Translations under genes and position numbers: made by a program
Notes under the pieces: generated by a model
What the model saw: only the letters and a program-made list of their open reading frames with translations
Database searches by the model: none
What the model was told of the DNA's origin: nothing
Shown here: positions 33,101-45,368 of the stretch, in pieces
How positions within the stretch are numbered: position 1 is the first letter of the stretch
Layout: each line of letters opens with the position of its first letter
Assembly (NCBI GenBank): GCA_960531495.1
Contig: OY482866.1
Location: forward strand, 15,730,725-15,794,724
DNA length: 64,000 nucleotides
Direction of reading: 5' to 3'
DNA from: Zeus faber
Taxonomy: Eukaryota > Chordata > Actinopteri > Zeiformes > Zeidae

Positions 33101-36100
33101 CGCCAAAAGCATGAATACATGGACCCAACCTGCCTTGTGTCAACAATCCAGGCTGGTGGCAGTGGTCTAGTGTGGGGAATTCTAATATTGGCACACTTTG
33201 GGCCTGTTAATACAAATCCATCACCGCTTAAATGCCACAGAGAATTTGAGTGTCGTTGCTGACCATGTGCATCTGTTCATGGCAACAATTTATCCGTCTT
33301 CTAATGGCAACTTCCAGAATGATAATGCACCATGTCACAAAGCAAAAGTTGTCTGGTTCATTAACATGACAATGAGTTCAATGTTCTTCAGTGGCCTTCC
33401 TAGTCACCGGATCTGAATCCAATATAACACCTTTGGGGTGTGATAGAACGGGAGATTTGCAGCATGAACGTGCAGCTGACAAATCTACAGGAATTGTGTG
33501 ATGTAATCATGTCAACATGGACCAGAATCTCAAAGAAATGTTTCCAAGATCCTGTGGAATCCATGCCAAGAAGAAATTAGGCTGTTTTGAGAGCGGGACG
33601 CCCTGCCCAGTATTAGTATAGTATTATTTTAGTATTATAGTATTAGTATAGACCGGTTCCGCTTCTCCCTCAGAGGTATCCAAATTCCATCAGTTACAGA
33701 AAAACCCAGAAAGAGTCTCGGGAAAATCTTTAACTGCTCCCTCAAGGATGCTGCCTCCATCAGAGCAACCAACCAAGAACTAGAGGGATGGCTGAAAACT
33801 GTTGACAGATCAGGACTACTGGGGAAATTCAAAGCCTGGATATACCAGCATGGCATCCTACCCAGGATACTCTGGCCTCTGCTGGTGTATGAATTCCCAC
33901 TGTCAACAATCGAGGGGTTTGAGAGGAGGATTAGCTGTCACCTCCATAGGTGGTTGGGATTGCCAAGAAGCCTGAGCAGCATTGCCCTGTATGGCAACAG
34001 TAATAAACTGACACTCCCCTGCAACATTCTGAGTGAGGAGTTCAAGGTTGCCAGAGCAAGGGAGGTGTTGCAATACAGGGAGTCCAGGCATCCAAAAGTC
34101 TCCCGGGCAGGCATTGAGGTGAGGACCGGAAGGAAGTAGTGGGCACTGGAAGCAGTGGACCAGGCGGAATCACGTCTACGCCACAGAGCGCTGTTGGGAT
34201 CTGTGGCTGTTAGCAGAGCAGGACTGGGCAGCATTCCAACTACCAACTACATCAAGGCAAAGGGGAAAGAGAGGCGGGACTTGGTCCAGAAAGAAGTGAG
34301 AGCTGGGGTCGAGGGGCTGCATGCGAGCCAGAGGGTGGGAATGAGGCAGCAGGGTGCAAGAACCAGGTGGGAACAGGCAGTGGATCGCAAGGTCACATGG
34401 TCTGAGTCATGGAAGGCTGAACCCTTCCACATCAAGTTCCTTGTTCAATCCGTGTACGATGTTCTGCCCAGCGCATCTAACCTCTTCTGTTGGGGCAAGG
34501 TAGACTCACCATCATGTCCCTTGTGCCAAGGAAGAGGAACTCTGGAGCATATCCTCAGCACTTGTCCCAAAGCTTAAGGAGAGGGCCTGTACTGCTGGCG
34601 ACACTACCAAGTGCTGAAGATACGTAATCGCTGAGTCCATCTGTAGCGCCATCGACCAGAGTAAGCGTCTCTCACTATCAAGACTAGAAATCGCATTCTT
34701 GAGAGCGGGACAACATCCAAAACCGCGCCCAAAAGCCCAGGCAAGTCTTCTTGGGTCAGCTTGCGACTGGCAAATGAGGGTGGACCTGGAAACCCAACTC
34801 AAATTCCCCGAAGCCATCGTAGAGACCACCCTGCGCCAGGACATTGTGCTGTTCTCGGAATCATCCAAACAAGTGGTCATGTTGGAGCTCACAGTGCCTT
34901 GAAAGGAACTAATAGAAGAGGCCAAAAAAAGGAAGAGGGAGAAATATGCAGAGCTGGTGGAAAGGTGCTGCAGAAAGGGGTGGCGTGCAAAGTGTTTGCC
35001 CATTGAGGTGGGAGGCAGGGGCTTTGCAAGCAAGTGCAAAGCCTATAGCGTCCTGGGCATCACTGGTGTGTGCAAAAGAAAGGCCATCAGTAGAGCTTCA
35101 GAGGCAGTGGAGAAAGCCTCTCGATGGCTGTGGATCAGAGGGCACAAGCCGTGGATGAATGCTTCTTGGACACAGGCCAGGAACTGATCACTCCCGGTCG
35201 GGTCGCCTGGGTGAGGGTGTCTGAAGTTGAAAGACCCGAAACACCCTATGATCCCAGGTACTATGACTGAGGATGTGTCCAAGTGCATCATGGGATGTAT
35301 TTTACTATCAAGTGTTACTAATAAAGTGCTCAGTGAGTGTATATGGGTTGTTTTGTTGATGACAGCATACCTGGGGGCACAAAAAGAGTGGCTGTTATTC
35401 CATTTTCTCTAATGTCGATCCTCCTTACACCCGGTGCCATTAAAAATCTCTCTGTGACCACAGATGCCATGCAACACTGCTCTCTGAAGCCTTCCATAAT
35501 ATGATCTTGATACACTGAGATAAATATCACCTTTGGGATGGTGACATCCTGAACCCTAAACCTGAGGGGCGATGAAAATGCAAAATTAAAATGGGAAAAT
35601 AATTTTTGGTTAAACTATAACGTAATGGATCTTTTGCTTGTGGGAACTGCCATGGTTGTCACGTTACATTGCGCCACTCATAGTTCCTTCCATGGTACGC
35701 ATACTCCACAGCAAGCCCATTGGTTCTTTTCCTGTGTAGGTTCCCCCGACACTTGCATCCTCAGATACTAGAACATCAATTTGAAACAGTTAACATAATA
35801 TTTGGAGATGTTTGGAGAACAGTGGAAGAGTTTTTCTTTTAGTGAATTTGGTTATAATGCACTTATGTGCTATTAAAACCTGTATTCTGTATTTATGTTG
35901 ATGTTCCATGTTCAAGTTTATGTTCAAGTTTATTTATCAAATGCACAGAAACTCTTGGAATATAAATGTACAATAAAATGCTTAAATTACATGTTTCCCC
36001 TCAGTAATTTACACAATTAAAATAGGTATTAAAACACAGAAAAAAACGATGATTTAAGCAATTGTATAGTTTTTAAATGTAAACCGCATCATACAAACAT

Positions 36101-36582
36101 TATTGAAAGTTGTACAATTCAATTTGAAACAGTTGGAGAACTTTGGAAAGTGTTTTTTTTATTAATTCATGATTATTTATTAGAATGTTTTATTTTAAGC
36201 ATTATTTGACTTTGTTGTTTGCTTTCAACACTTGGTTCAATGCTTGTTTGCTGCCGTTCCTTGTCTTGTTTCTTTGCATTCAACAAATAACCTGCAGGTA
36301 AACAGTCTAAAAATATTCTTGAAGCTGATCCACCACAGCATTGAGCAATTGAGAGCTGAACCCACCGTTAACTGCTCCGTCATCATTGCTTAAATAGTGG
36401 CCAAAGGCCTCCCAGTTGTATTTGTCTTCACAGGGGTAAAACGAGTGCAGAGTAACGGGAAACCTGGGAGGCAAATTTTCCACAACTATCTTGAATTTCT
36501 CATCTAATTGTCCTCTTGCAGGGAAGACGGAGAGAATTGGGTGGACAGCCTCAACAGTGGTTGAGGAAGATCTGCGGAACAT
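30149..36582 (-). CDS. Acyl-CoA thioesterase / BAAT family protein, copy B
   Basis: Paralogue of copy A with the same ten-exon plan (minus strand): 36582-36366, 35767-35668, 35561-35371, 32417-32263, 32076-31957, 31557-31469, 31370-31289, 30817-30737, 30628-30484, 30279-30149. Lengths equal those of A except exon 1, which has two more codons (Val-Glu after MFRRSSSTT). All junctions are GT-AG, the total is 1311 nt (436 residues), and there is no stop. Triad: Ser244 in GSSLG, Asp334 in GEDDQ, His369 in TGHLIELPH. I count roughly 50 residue differences from A, concentrated in exon 6 (FNEQHIQ versus IFVELAQ) and the end of exon 9. Intron 3 is about 2.95 kb (152 bp in A) because of a Tc1-like element carrying a LINE. 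An in-frame ATG seven codons upstream (36603) is not conserved in A. Function as for copy A. Confidence 0.87.
32527..35337 (+). mobile_element. Tc1-like transposon in intron 3 of copy B
   Basis: The terminal repeats are CTCACTGAGCACTTTATTAG at 32527-32546 and its inverse at 35318-35337. The plus strand carries transposase fragments (FLLKHVDGEVRIRRQKHEYM and MDPTCLVSTIQAGGSGLVWG near 33065-33180, NDNAPCHKAK with a DDE-type Asp near 33320-33350). Several frame changes make it inactive. A LINE fragment sits inside its 3' part. The fish family with CACTTTATTAG ends is known to me as Tc1/mariner superfamily. Confidence 0.8.
33650..35307 (+). mobile_element. R2-superclade LINE 3' fragment inside the Tc1-like element
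   Basis: Encodes the C-terminal part of a LINE with a restriction-like endonuclease: a zinc-knuckle segment CPLCQGRGTLEHILSTC (about 34516-34566), then an endonuclease core RQDIVLFSESSKQVVMLELT (about 34836-34895) where D and E fit the PD...E pattern, and KAISRASEAVEKASRWLW (about 35077-35133). Frame changes near 34140, 34580 and 34900 show decay. It ends about 10 bp before the Tc1 right terminus region. The clade (NeSL, Hero or Dong/Rex6-like) is not resolved. Confidence 0.75.
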
Positions 36583-36689
36583 ATAAAAAGCATTTTTTGG
36601 CATATTATAAAAATCTCAATATATATGACAACAGTTATAACAACTATAGCAAAAAAATTATGCTTGAATTGTGCTTTCTATTGTTGACC

Positions 36690-37180
36690 ATCCGGTCTGA
36701 TTCAAATTCTTCCTGATTGCTGAACACCAAGGGTCGACTCATCACTACAGTGATCCAGATACCTGCAATGTATTCCCGAACGCTCGCGAGGAATGAGTGA
36801 CGTTAACTCACGATAGCGTCGACAACTTGCTGTTGAGGCTGAAACGGTTCTCTTAAGCCTGGTTACGTACCCCAGGCAAGCTACAATACGCGATCACAGG
36901 GACGTGACAACACACGTTTCGGGGCCCTGTCTGATTTATAAACAGCTAATCCACAAGGGCGCAAAAATCACTAATTTGGTTGGAGGAAGTGTTGAACGAC
37001 AAAAAAAAGAGAAGATGGTCAAGACGTCCTTTAAATATCACAAGAACACAGAATATAATAATTAACTCATGTATCAAATGTTTATTTACTCAATACAAAA
37101 ATACAATTTTAATGTGTAAGACGACAGCCATATATTGGAAATTGTGTGCATGCATGAGACTAACGGCGTTGCCGTTTCAG
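36690..37180 (-). promoter_or_regulatory. 5' flank of copy B, a repeated unit
   Basis: Matches the 5' flank of copy A (15075-15560), including GAATGAGTGACGTTAAC, AATCCACAAGGG and GATGGTCAAGACGTCC. It lacks the extra inverted-repeat arm of A. No exact promoter element can be fixed. Confidence 0.5.
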
Positions 37181-38702
37181 TGAATGTTTTCCATTAAACG
37201 ATTACTTCTTTGCTGGTGTCATTTGTTGAGTAGTTCTGTTTTTATATTTACACCTATATGGGACACGCGAGGAATTGCACCACACGTATGATAGTGTTTC
37301 AAAATCCAAACACACACGCATTTGCTACGTGAGAACTCAAGAAAGGACCCCCCTGCGTAGCTTTTTGCATTGTTGCGTGCATTGTCTTGCGTAGTGTATG
37401 TGACAGGCTGGAACTGAAACGTATTATTTGAAATAACATATATGAATAAAATAATAAAGAAAAGAAAGAAAACAACACACTGCAGCTATTTATAAATTCA
37501 GAGGACAAATTGTTAAAATAGGGTACTATTTTGGGAGCCAGAATACATGCCGAAATATGTACACAAAATAGTATATTAGTATAGTATAATAGCATATATA
37601 GTAAATTATAGTATAATTTCTGAATTCGATGTACTGTATATATAAAAGTACATACAAATATACCAATATATAAAATACAGTAAATTCAATCCATGAAATT
37701 GCAATGCAATATTTTGACAGTATTAATAGTGAAATAAGATACTTTGCCTCTGTCATTGTTGCTTTACCTGTTGATGCTGACATGAAGTGCACGTGCTGGG
37801 AAGCGTGAAGTCTGTAAGTGGCTCGACATCATACAGGCGTTAGTCAGTTTAGGTGAAAAGAATCCCTCTGTTCACCATTGAGAAGTGTGATTTTTCTGTG
37901 TTTCTACATTGTTTTGTGGGTTGAAAAACAATGAACCATCTGGAGGGGGGAGTTATTTAATACTTTGAACCAATACCCAGCTTCAGTTCGTATGGTTGCG
38001 CCTGGCACAGGGACTAATGACTTTTGGGTTGGCTGGAGGGCAAGAGGAACTAGTGCCAGCATCACGCAAGCATGGGGACTGTTGTGAGGCACTGTGGATG
38101 TGAATTCTTTAATTGAGCATCAAATTGTACACTTTGAATATAACTGTACAATGAAATACTAAAATAATATGTTTCCTCTCAGCAATTTACACAATTAAAA
38201 CATGTATTAAAACACACAGAAAAAAACAACAATTTAAGCAATTATAAAGAATTTAAATGTAAACCATATTGTATAACTATGATTGAGAATCTGGCTAATT
38301 CAATTTCAAACAGTTAATGAAATGTTTGGAGAACATTGGAAACTGTTTTTTATTAAATAATGAATTTCATTAGAATGTTTATTCTAAGCATTATTTGACT
38401 TTGTTGCTTGATTTCAACACATTATTCAATGCTTGTTTGCTGCTGTGCCTTGTCTTGATTGTGTGCACTCGGCAAGTAACCTGCAGGTAAACCTGCAAAA
38501 AAATATTCCTCATGCCGATCGATTGGTTTGCTAATTGCTAAATAAACAAACAAACAAACAAACAAATAAATAAATAAATAAATAATAATGATGATAATGA
38601 TAAAAATAAAAATTGTTTGTGTTTAACACTTTCTTCAAAGCTTGTATACTGCCATGCCTTGTCTTCTTTGTGTGGATTTGGCAAATAGCCTGCAGCTAAA
38701 TG
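37181..38702. other. AT-rich upstream region of block B
   Basis: Matches 15561-16740 of block A in pieces. It contains a short (AAAC)n/(AAAT)n tract at 38543-38590. No gene recognised. Confidence 0.6.
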
Positions 38703-38850
38703 TTCCCAGTACAATTTGTCTTCAGACCGGTAAAACGAGTGCAGAGTTATGGGAAACTTGCGAGGCAAATTTTCCACCACTATCTTGAATTTGTCATCTA
38801 TTTGTCCGCTTGCAGGAAAGACAGAGAGAATTGGGTAGACAGCCCCATCT
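38703..38850 (-). pseudogene. Decayed extra ACOT/BAAT exon 1 in block B
   Basis: The minus strand reads GGACAAATAGATGACAAATT, KIVVENLPRKFPITLHSFY and EDKLYWE, then leaves the exon. The GGAGCAGTTAACG donor end is missing. It lies upstream of gene B as the relic at 17010-17265 lies upstream of gene A. Confidence 0.75.
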
Positions 38851-39839
38851 GTGGTTGCAACACATTTATTGATATATTACAACAATAAAAATATATGTGA
38901 AGACAGCCATAGCAATAAAATTAAGCTTAAATTGAGCGTTATTCCCTTTGATATTGTTGACGGCCCGGTATTATTGAAATTTTTCCTGATTGCTAAACAC
39001 CAGGGGTAAGCTCACCACAATAGTGATCCAAATACCCGCGGATTCCCGAAAGCTCGCTAGGAATAAGTGGCATTATAATAACAATAATAATAATAATGAT
39101 AATAGCATTATTTATATAGCAACTTTAAAAACACAGTTTACAAAGTGCTTTGACAGATGAAATAAAAGCAGAGTGTTCAGATCATGAATTTAAAAGGCAA
39201 AGGAACATTAATAAACACAATTAAATTTTAAAAGTGGATAAAAACCACACAAAACAAATAAATAAACAAACAAACAAATAAATAAATAAATAGATAAATA
39301 AATAAATAAATAAATACAATATGATCATAATAAATAGTAATAAAAGGAAAATTTAAAATAAATAAATAAGTAAGTAAAAAATAAAATAGATAAAGAAAGG
39401 GGGCGGTGTCACATTAAAGCAGATGGGTTTTGAGAAGTGATTTAAAAGAAGTCACTTACTCTGCCAGCCGTATCTTCTCAGGCAGGTCGTTCCAAAGTCG
39501 AGGCCCTGACAGAAAAGGCCAGTCACCTTTAGTTTCAAGTGTCTACAATAAACTGGTGTTTATAACCCCCTTTCTTCTGTCTCTGTGCTGGAGGTCCTTG
39601 AAAACCACACCTGGCTGGCGTGTGGTGGTGAACTGCCATATTGTTGTTAAAAATTCAGAATCAAAAGGTCAGAAAAGTTCAGAGTCAAAAGTCTTTTGTG
39701 GACAGAGTACCAAGGCCACTCTCAATTTGACTGGTAGAATTTGGGGGAGTGAACAATATGATTTCGGATTTTGAATTATTGAGCTGACGAAAACTCTGTG
39801 CCATCCCATGGTTTTATTTTTTTAACTATTTTTTTATGT
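38851..39839. other. Block B flank: repeats, no gene
   Basis: Holds a piece of the 5'-flank unit (about 38940-39070), an ATAATAATAATG tail at 39070-39100, an (AAAT)n-rich tract at 39255-39320, and 39400-39800, matching 17880-18380. No coding exon recognised. Confidence 0.6.
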
Positions 39840-40430
39840 AACCTCTTTTTAACCAGGAAGTCCCATAGAGATCAAAAATCTATTTTACAAGGGAGACCTG
39901 GCCAAGGTAGCAGCCATACAAAATAAACTATAAAAAACACGTACATGATATACAAATGAACAATAATACAGAATGACAGCTATTCAAGCACAATGGCCTC
40001 TCAAGAAAAACCAATGACATTCCTCCCTCTCTGCATTCTTTAATGATACTCTTAAAATCATAAATAGATATGAATGTTATTAGTTAAAGAGCTTTTTGGA
40101 GATTATTCCTTGACCATGGTGCATGGAAAGAAAGAGCTGTTTTGCCAAAGTCTGTCAAAGCCCGAAGAACATTCAAGAGCAGCCACTTGGAGGTGCGCAG
40201 ATAGTAACTGCTAGAGCTGACAGAGAGAAGGGTACTGAGGTTTACTGAGTTTACCCAGCACAGCTTTATAGATGAACATATACCAGTGTTGCTGTATATG
40301 AATAGTTAATGATGTCCAGCCAGCTAAATTATAGAGAAGACACGATCACCTTTAGTTTTAAGTGTAGGCTTTGGAATAGAACGGCCCTGCCTGAGGACCT
40401 AAGGCTGCAAACTGGCTCATGCTGATCAGA
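39840..40430. repeat. Dispersed repeat around AACCAGGAAGTCCC
   Basis: The first 160 bp match 18640-18790. The rest (AGCTTTTTGGAGATTATTCC, CATGGAAAGAAAGAGCTG) looks like the inner part of the same repeat, present only in block B because block A leaves the match at 18790. Confidence 0.5.
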
Positions 40431-40697
40431 TACCTTTTTCACAGTGTGGCTTATGAATCTTATTAGCTGCGCATATCGTCCGCTCTGGCAACGTGGATCG
40501 CCTGTGAGAGTATGGTTGTTCTGAATCACCAGACAGTTCATGTCCCCTCAAGTGGAAAACAGGGCATTGGACTGGTGGATTGAGGTCTCGTTGGTCAGTC
40601 GTAATGTGCAGAACGTCCCGCGCAAGCCCCAGCTCGGACAGGCCTAGCAACGCATCCGCCCCTCCAACCGACCCATGCACAGCCCCAAGGCGCACCG

Positions 40698-40859
40698 CTC
40701 CAACAGAGCCTGGCGCTCCAACAGAGCCTGGCGCTCCAACAGAGCCTGGCGCTCCAACAGAGGCTGCCGCTCCAACAGAGGCTGCCGCTCCAACAGAGGC
40801 TGCCGCTCCAACACAGCCTGGCGCTCCAACAGAGCCTGGGGCTCCAACAGAGCCTGCCA
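40698..40859 (+). repeat. 18-bp minisatellite, nine units
   Basis: Nine tandem copies of CTCCAACAGAGCCTGGCG or close variants (three central units read GAGGCTGCCG), with a degraded tenth after it. The unit is six codons long, so all frames remain open: the plus strand gives Ala-Pro-Thr-Glu-Pro-Gly units, the minus strand Val-Gly-Ala-Pro-Gly-Ser units. No start, splice or family context supports a protein. Confidence 0.9.
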
Positions 40860-41469
40860 CTCCAGCGAAGGCCACCTGCCCCAGGGGGCCCCTCTTTCAG
40901 TCCACTTGTTGGTGTTTGTTCGGGGGAAAAGTTGGTTGATGGGCTAGGGTTTAATTGTACATCACCAGTTAATAAAATCAGGAACCCCTGTATACTGAGA
41001 GCATACCACTTTCCTCTTCTCTGAGTGTTTTGTTTGTTAATATTTGGTGTTCTGTGGAAATATTAATTTTGCCTGGTGATCGAGTAAATCACAAGGTATC
41101 CATGTCCGAGGAGATTCAATCTTGGCATATCATTGAAAGATACAAAGTAGTCGGCTATTTTTGGCATTTGTTTTTCCGCATTGTCCGCATTTAAGCATTG
41201 TCTGAGTGACACCAGCAAGAGCCAACAGCAAAGCAGCAGCGTACAAACATTTCCATGATCTCTGTCCTTATTGTTTCCTCTTCTTTGTTTTAAGCTTGTC
41301 CTTGTACTGCTGAATATTTGTTTAAAAACAATGGCTAAAGCAGCGAGTGGTAGCAGGGAGAAGCAGGATAAAAGGATGAGAGTGGAGCCTTACAAACCAC
41401 CCATACCCTCAGCAAATTTCATGTCTCCCCCTAGTGTCTGGAGGCTCTTTGATGGGTGGATGGCCCATC
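40860..41469. other. Spacer, no gene recognised
   Basis: AT-rich sequence between the minisatellite and the LINE. A short frame at 41331-41420 (MAKAASGSREKQDKRMRVEP) has no recognised family. Confidence 0.4.
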
Positions 41470-43200
41470 CAGCCATCAAGGTGCCTAAGCGTGGTGTGCA
41501 GTACCTGGGAGACCGCGTCATCTGTGGATTTGTTCTGCCTGAACTCCAGTGGGTCAAAGGTGCAGGGGAGGGAGACACAGATTAAATCCTTAATCAGCCT
41601 CTCGAAACACTTCACGAGCACCAAGGTGAAGGCCACCGGACGGTAGTCATTCAGGCTGGCGGGAGAGGCGACCTTCGGGACAGGAACAACGGTGGACCTC
41701 TTGAAGCAGGAGAGAACACCGATTCAGCCAGGGAGGTGTTAAATATCCTAGCGTGCACTGGGGCTTGCTGGTTAGCACAGGTCTTCAGTACTCGTCCAGA
41801 TATGTCACCTGGGCCCACAGCTTTCCTGCTGTTCACATGCATCAGAGCCCTCCTGACCTCAATCTCGGACACAGAATGCTCGCTCATCCCCAGTGGTGTA
41901 ACTCTAATTAGCTGGCAAGCTAGCAGTGTTGTTGCCAGACTCAAACCGTGCATAAAAGGAGTCCACCTTTGTGGCTGGGGAGGGGGTGCTCTTGTAGTTC
42001 GTAATAGTCCACAGCCACTGCCACAAGGTTTCTGGTATCCATTGCTCCATCTGTAGCTCCACTGTGTCCCTATACGTCCATTTGGCATCCTTCACCGCAC
42101 TCCGCACGTGTACGACTCCGCTTTGTAATTTTCCATGTTTCCGGATTCAAGACCATCGTTGTAAGCAGCCGTACAAGCATTCAGAGTGCCACGGATGGAT
42201 TTATTAACCCACGGTTTCTGGTTCAGAAATATCCAAACTTTCACCGTGGGAACGATGCTGTCTGCTAACGTAGCTTTGAAGCTCACAGGTAGTTTACTTC
42301 CGTAAACTCGCTAACATCACTGGAACTTGATTGGAACATGTCCCAATCATCGTCAGTCAGAGCGTCCTGAAGCGCAGCCTCTGATTGGTCCGGCCATCGC
42401 TTTACAACCCTCGTCACTACCGGTTCACGCGCAATGCACAGCTTATAAATAGGAACCGGTAAAATCGTGGTGTGGTTTTCCTAAATGCAGGGAGCGAGAC
42501 GGTCTTGTATCTGTTCTTGTAAGGTGTGTAGCAGTGGTCCAAAGTTGTATCTCCCCTGGTGGCACACATGATGTGTAGATAGAAATTAGGCAGAACTTTT
42601 TTAAGGTTCGCCCTTTTAAAGTCCCCAGCCACCACCACAGCCATGTCAGGATGTTCTTTCTGAAGTCTGCACAACAAATCATACAGGTCTGATAGTGCTG
42701 TGTCGGTGTCCGCTTGCGGTGGAATCTATCAACTGTGATGATGATGCTGAATTCCCGGGGGAGGTAGAATGGACTGCATAAGATGGTCAGCTGTTCCAGG
42801 TTTAGAGAGCAGGACCAGGAGAGAGTCTTGGTGTTGTTGGGGTTACATCAGCAGCTGTTTGTCATGAGGCAGATGCCTCCACCGTTGGATTTCATGGAGA
42901 AGGACTTGGCAGGACGTATGGTGTGGTCCGGCACCAGCGGATTCAACCATGTTTCTGTCAGGCAGAGGATGCAACAGTTTCTCATATCCCGTTGGAATTT
43001 GATCCTCGCTCAAAGGTCATCCATCTTGTTCTCCAGGGACTGGACATTGGCAGGAAGGATGCTTGGCAGAGGTGGACAGTATGGTTGTGTCCTCATTCTG
43101 ACCCGAATGCCCTTTGATTACCGCAGTGTTTCCTCCGTGGGCCCACCTGTGGAACAGCGGCTCTGTTGTTGTTGTTGCTGTCGTTGTTGCTGAGAGCGTT
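41470..43200 (-). mobile_element. CR1/Rex1-like LINE, minus strand, 3' truncated
   Basis: The minus strand carries the endonuclease-end segment MAVVVAGDFKRANLKKVLPN (about 42640) with DTTLDHCYTPYKN, the linker (VRRALMHVNSRKAVGPGDIS, about 41870) and the RT start up to VLHTTLRHLDG (about 41480). The FADD box and the 3' tail are absent. 42700-43200 continues the 5' endonuclease region in decayed form. Same family as 27020-28775 and 50577-53380. Confidence 0.75.
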
Positions 43201-43339
43201 ACCTTAACCCTAACCCGTAGGAGATCACTGCCGATGGGTTTTTGGCGGACATGGTGATAAAAAATGAAACAAAATGTAAAAATGTGCGTAGTCGACACGG
43301 AGCGCCCACGCAGTCAGCTGCAAGGGGAGGCACCATGAT

Positions 43340-43726
43340 TGCGCCACCTGCAAAGTTTTCCCGAAAGCTGGTAAGGAATGAGTGGCGACCCACAATCCTA
43401 TCACCAACTTGCTGTTGAGGCTGAAATGGTTCTCTTAGGCCTGTTTACGTACCCCACGCAAACTACAATACGCAAACACAAGGACGTGACCACACACATT
43501 TCGGGGCCCTGTTGGAGTCATAAACAGCTAATCCACAAGGGGGCAGAAAAAAAACACTAATTTGGTCAGAGGGAGCATCGAACGATAAAAAAGAGAAGAT
43601 GGTCAAGACGTCCTTTAAATACAACAGGAACACAGAATAAAATAATACATAAATGTATTGAAAAAGATCAAAGAAATTATAGCCCTCAACATTATCCAGA
43701 ACTGTATAAATACCAAATAATAATAA

Positions 43727-43757
<31 letters not shown>

Positions 43758-44007
43758 AATGTTGGATTTATTTATGTAGCACCTTTAAAAACACAGTTTA
43801 CAATTGTCAACCCCTATTTGATTAGAATGTTTTGCTGCCATGCCTTGTCTTGTCTTGTTTCTGCGCATTCGGCAAATTACCTGCAGGTAAATGTTCTTAA
43901 AATATTCAAAATGCTGATTCACCGCAGTGTTCAATTGAGAGCTAAATCCACCCTTAACTGCTCCGTCATCATTGCTAAAATAGTGCCTAAAGGCCTCCTA
44001 GAAGTTG
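43340..44007 (-). pseudogene. ACOT/BAAT relic C: 5' flank and exon 1 end
   Basis: 43340-43640 matches the 5'-flank unit of copies A and B. 43670-43860 matches 16790-16985, with an (AAT)n tract at 43722-43762. 43865-44005 matches the exon 1/intron 1 boundary region of copy A (CTGATTCACCGCAGTG, AACTGCTCCGTCATCATTGC). The match stops inside exon 1, and triplet repeat starts at once. No other exon is found. Confidence 0.75.
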
Positions 44008-45334
44008 GAACAACAACAGCAGCAGCAACAATGGCAGCAACAACAAAAGCAGCAGCAACAGAAACAATAACAACAGTAGCAGCAACAACAAACAAACAAA
44101 ATGAACTGCAACAGCAGTAGCAAGAAAAGCAGCAGAAACAGCAGCAACAACAGCAGCAGAAACAACACCAGCAGCAACAAGAGAAGCAGCAACAATATCA
44201 GCAACAACAGAAACAACAGCAACAACAGCAGCAGAAACAACGACAGCAGCAACAGCAGCAACATCAACCACAGCAACAACAGCAGCAGCAACATCAGTGA
44301 CAACAGAAACAACAACAGCAGCAACGAAGAAACCACAACAGAAACACCAGCAACATCAGAAACAACAACAGAAACAGCTGCAACAACAGAAACAACAGCA
44401 ACAACAAAAAACAGCAGCAACAACAGAAACAACAGAAACAACAGAAAAAACCAAAGCAGCAACAGCAGCAACAACAACAGAAACAACAACAGAAACAACA
44501 AAAAACGTAGAGACAACTACAGCAAGAACAACAGAAACAACAGAAACAACAACAACAACAGCAGCAAAAAAAAAAAGCAGCAACAACAGAAACAACAGCA
44601 ACAACAACAAAAAGCAGCACCAGCAGCAACAAAAACAACAGAAACATTTAGAAGAGAAACAACAACAGCAGCAACAACAACAGTTGTGGCAAACAGAAAC
44701 AGCAGCAACCCCAGCAACAACAGAAAAGGCAGAAACAACATTAACAACAGCATAACAACAGCAGCAACAACAGCAGCAGCGGAAACAGAAACAGCAGCAA
44801 CAACAGAAACAACTGCAACAACAGAAACAGCAGCCACAACAGAAACATCAGAAAGAACAGAAACAACAGAAACATTTAGAAGAGAACCAACAACAGCAGC
44901 AGAAACAACAGAAACAGCAGCAACAAAAGAAACAACAGCAACAACAGAAACAACAGCAACAACAGAAACAATAGAAACAACATAAACAGAAACAACAGAA
45001 ACATTAACAGGAGAAACAACTACAGCTGCAACAACAGAATAAACAGAAACAGCAGCAACAACAGAAACAACAACAGAAATAGCAGCAACAACAGAAACAA
45101 CATCAACAGCAACAACAGAAACAGCAACCACAGTATCAACAGAAACACCAACAAAAACAACTACTACAACAACAGCAGTGACAACAACAGCAGTGACAAC
45201 AGCAGTGACAACAGCAGCAACAGCAGCATCAAGAGAAACAGCAGGAACACCAGAAACAGCAACAGCAACCGCAGCAACAACAGCAGTAGCATCAACAGCA
45301 GTAACACCAGAAGCAACGATGCAACACCAGCAAT

Positions 45335-45368
<34 letters not shown>

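Noticed and set aside
40426..40875. 149-codon minus-strand frame with Val-Gly-Ala-Pro repeats
   Set aside because: Minisatellite artefact; the plus strand and a third frame are open over the same units.
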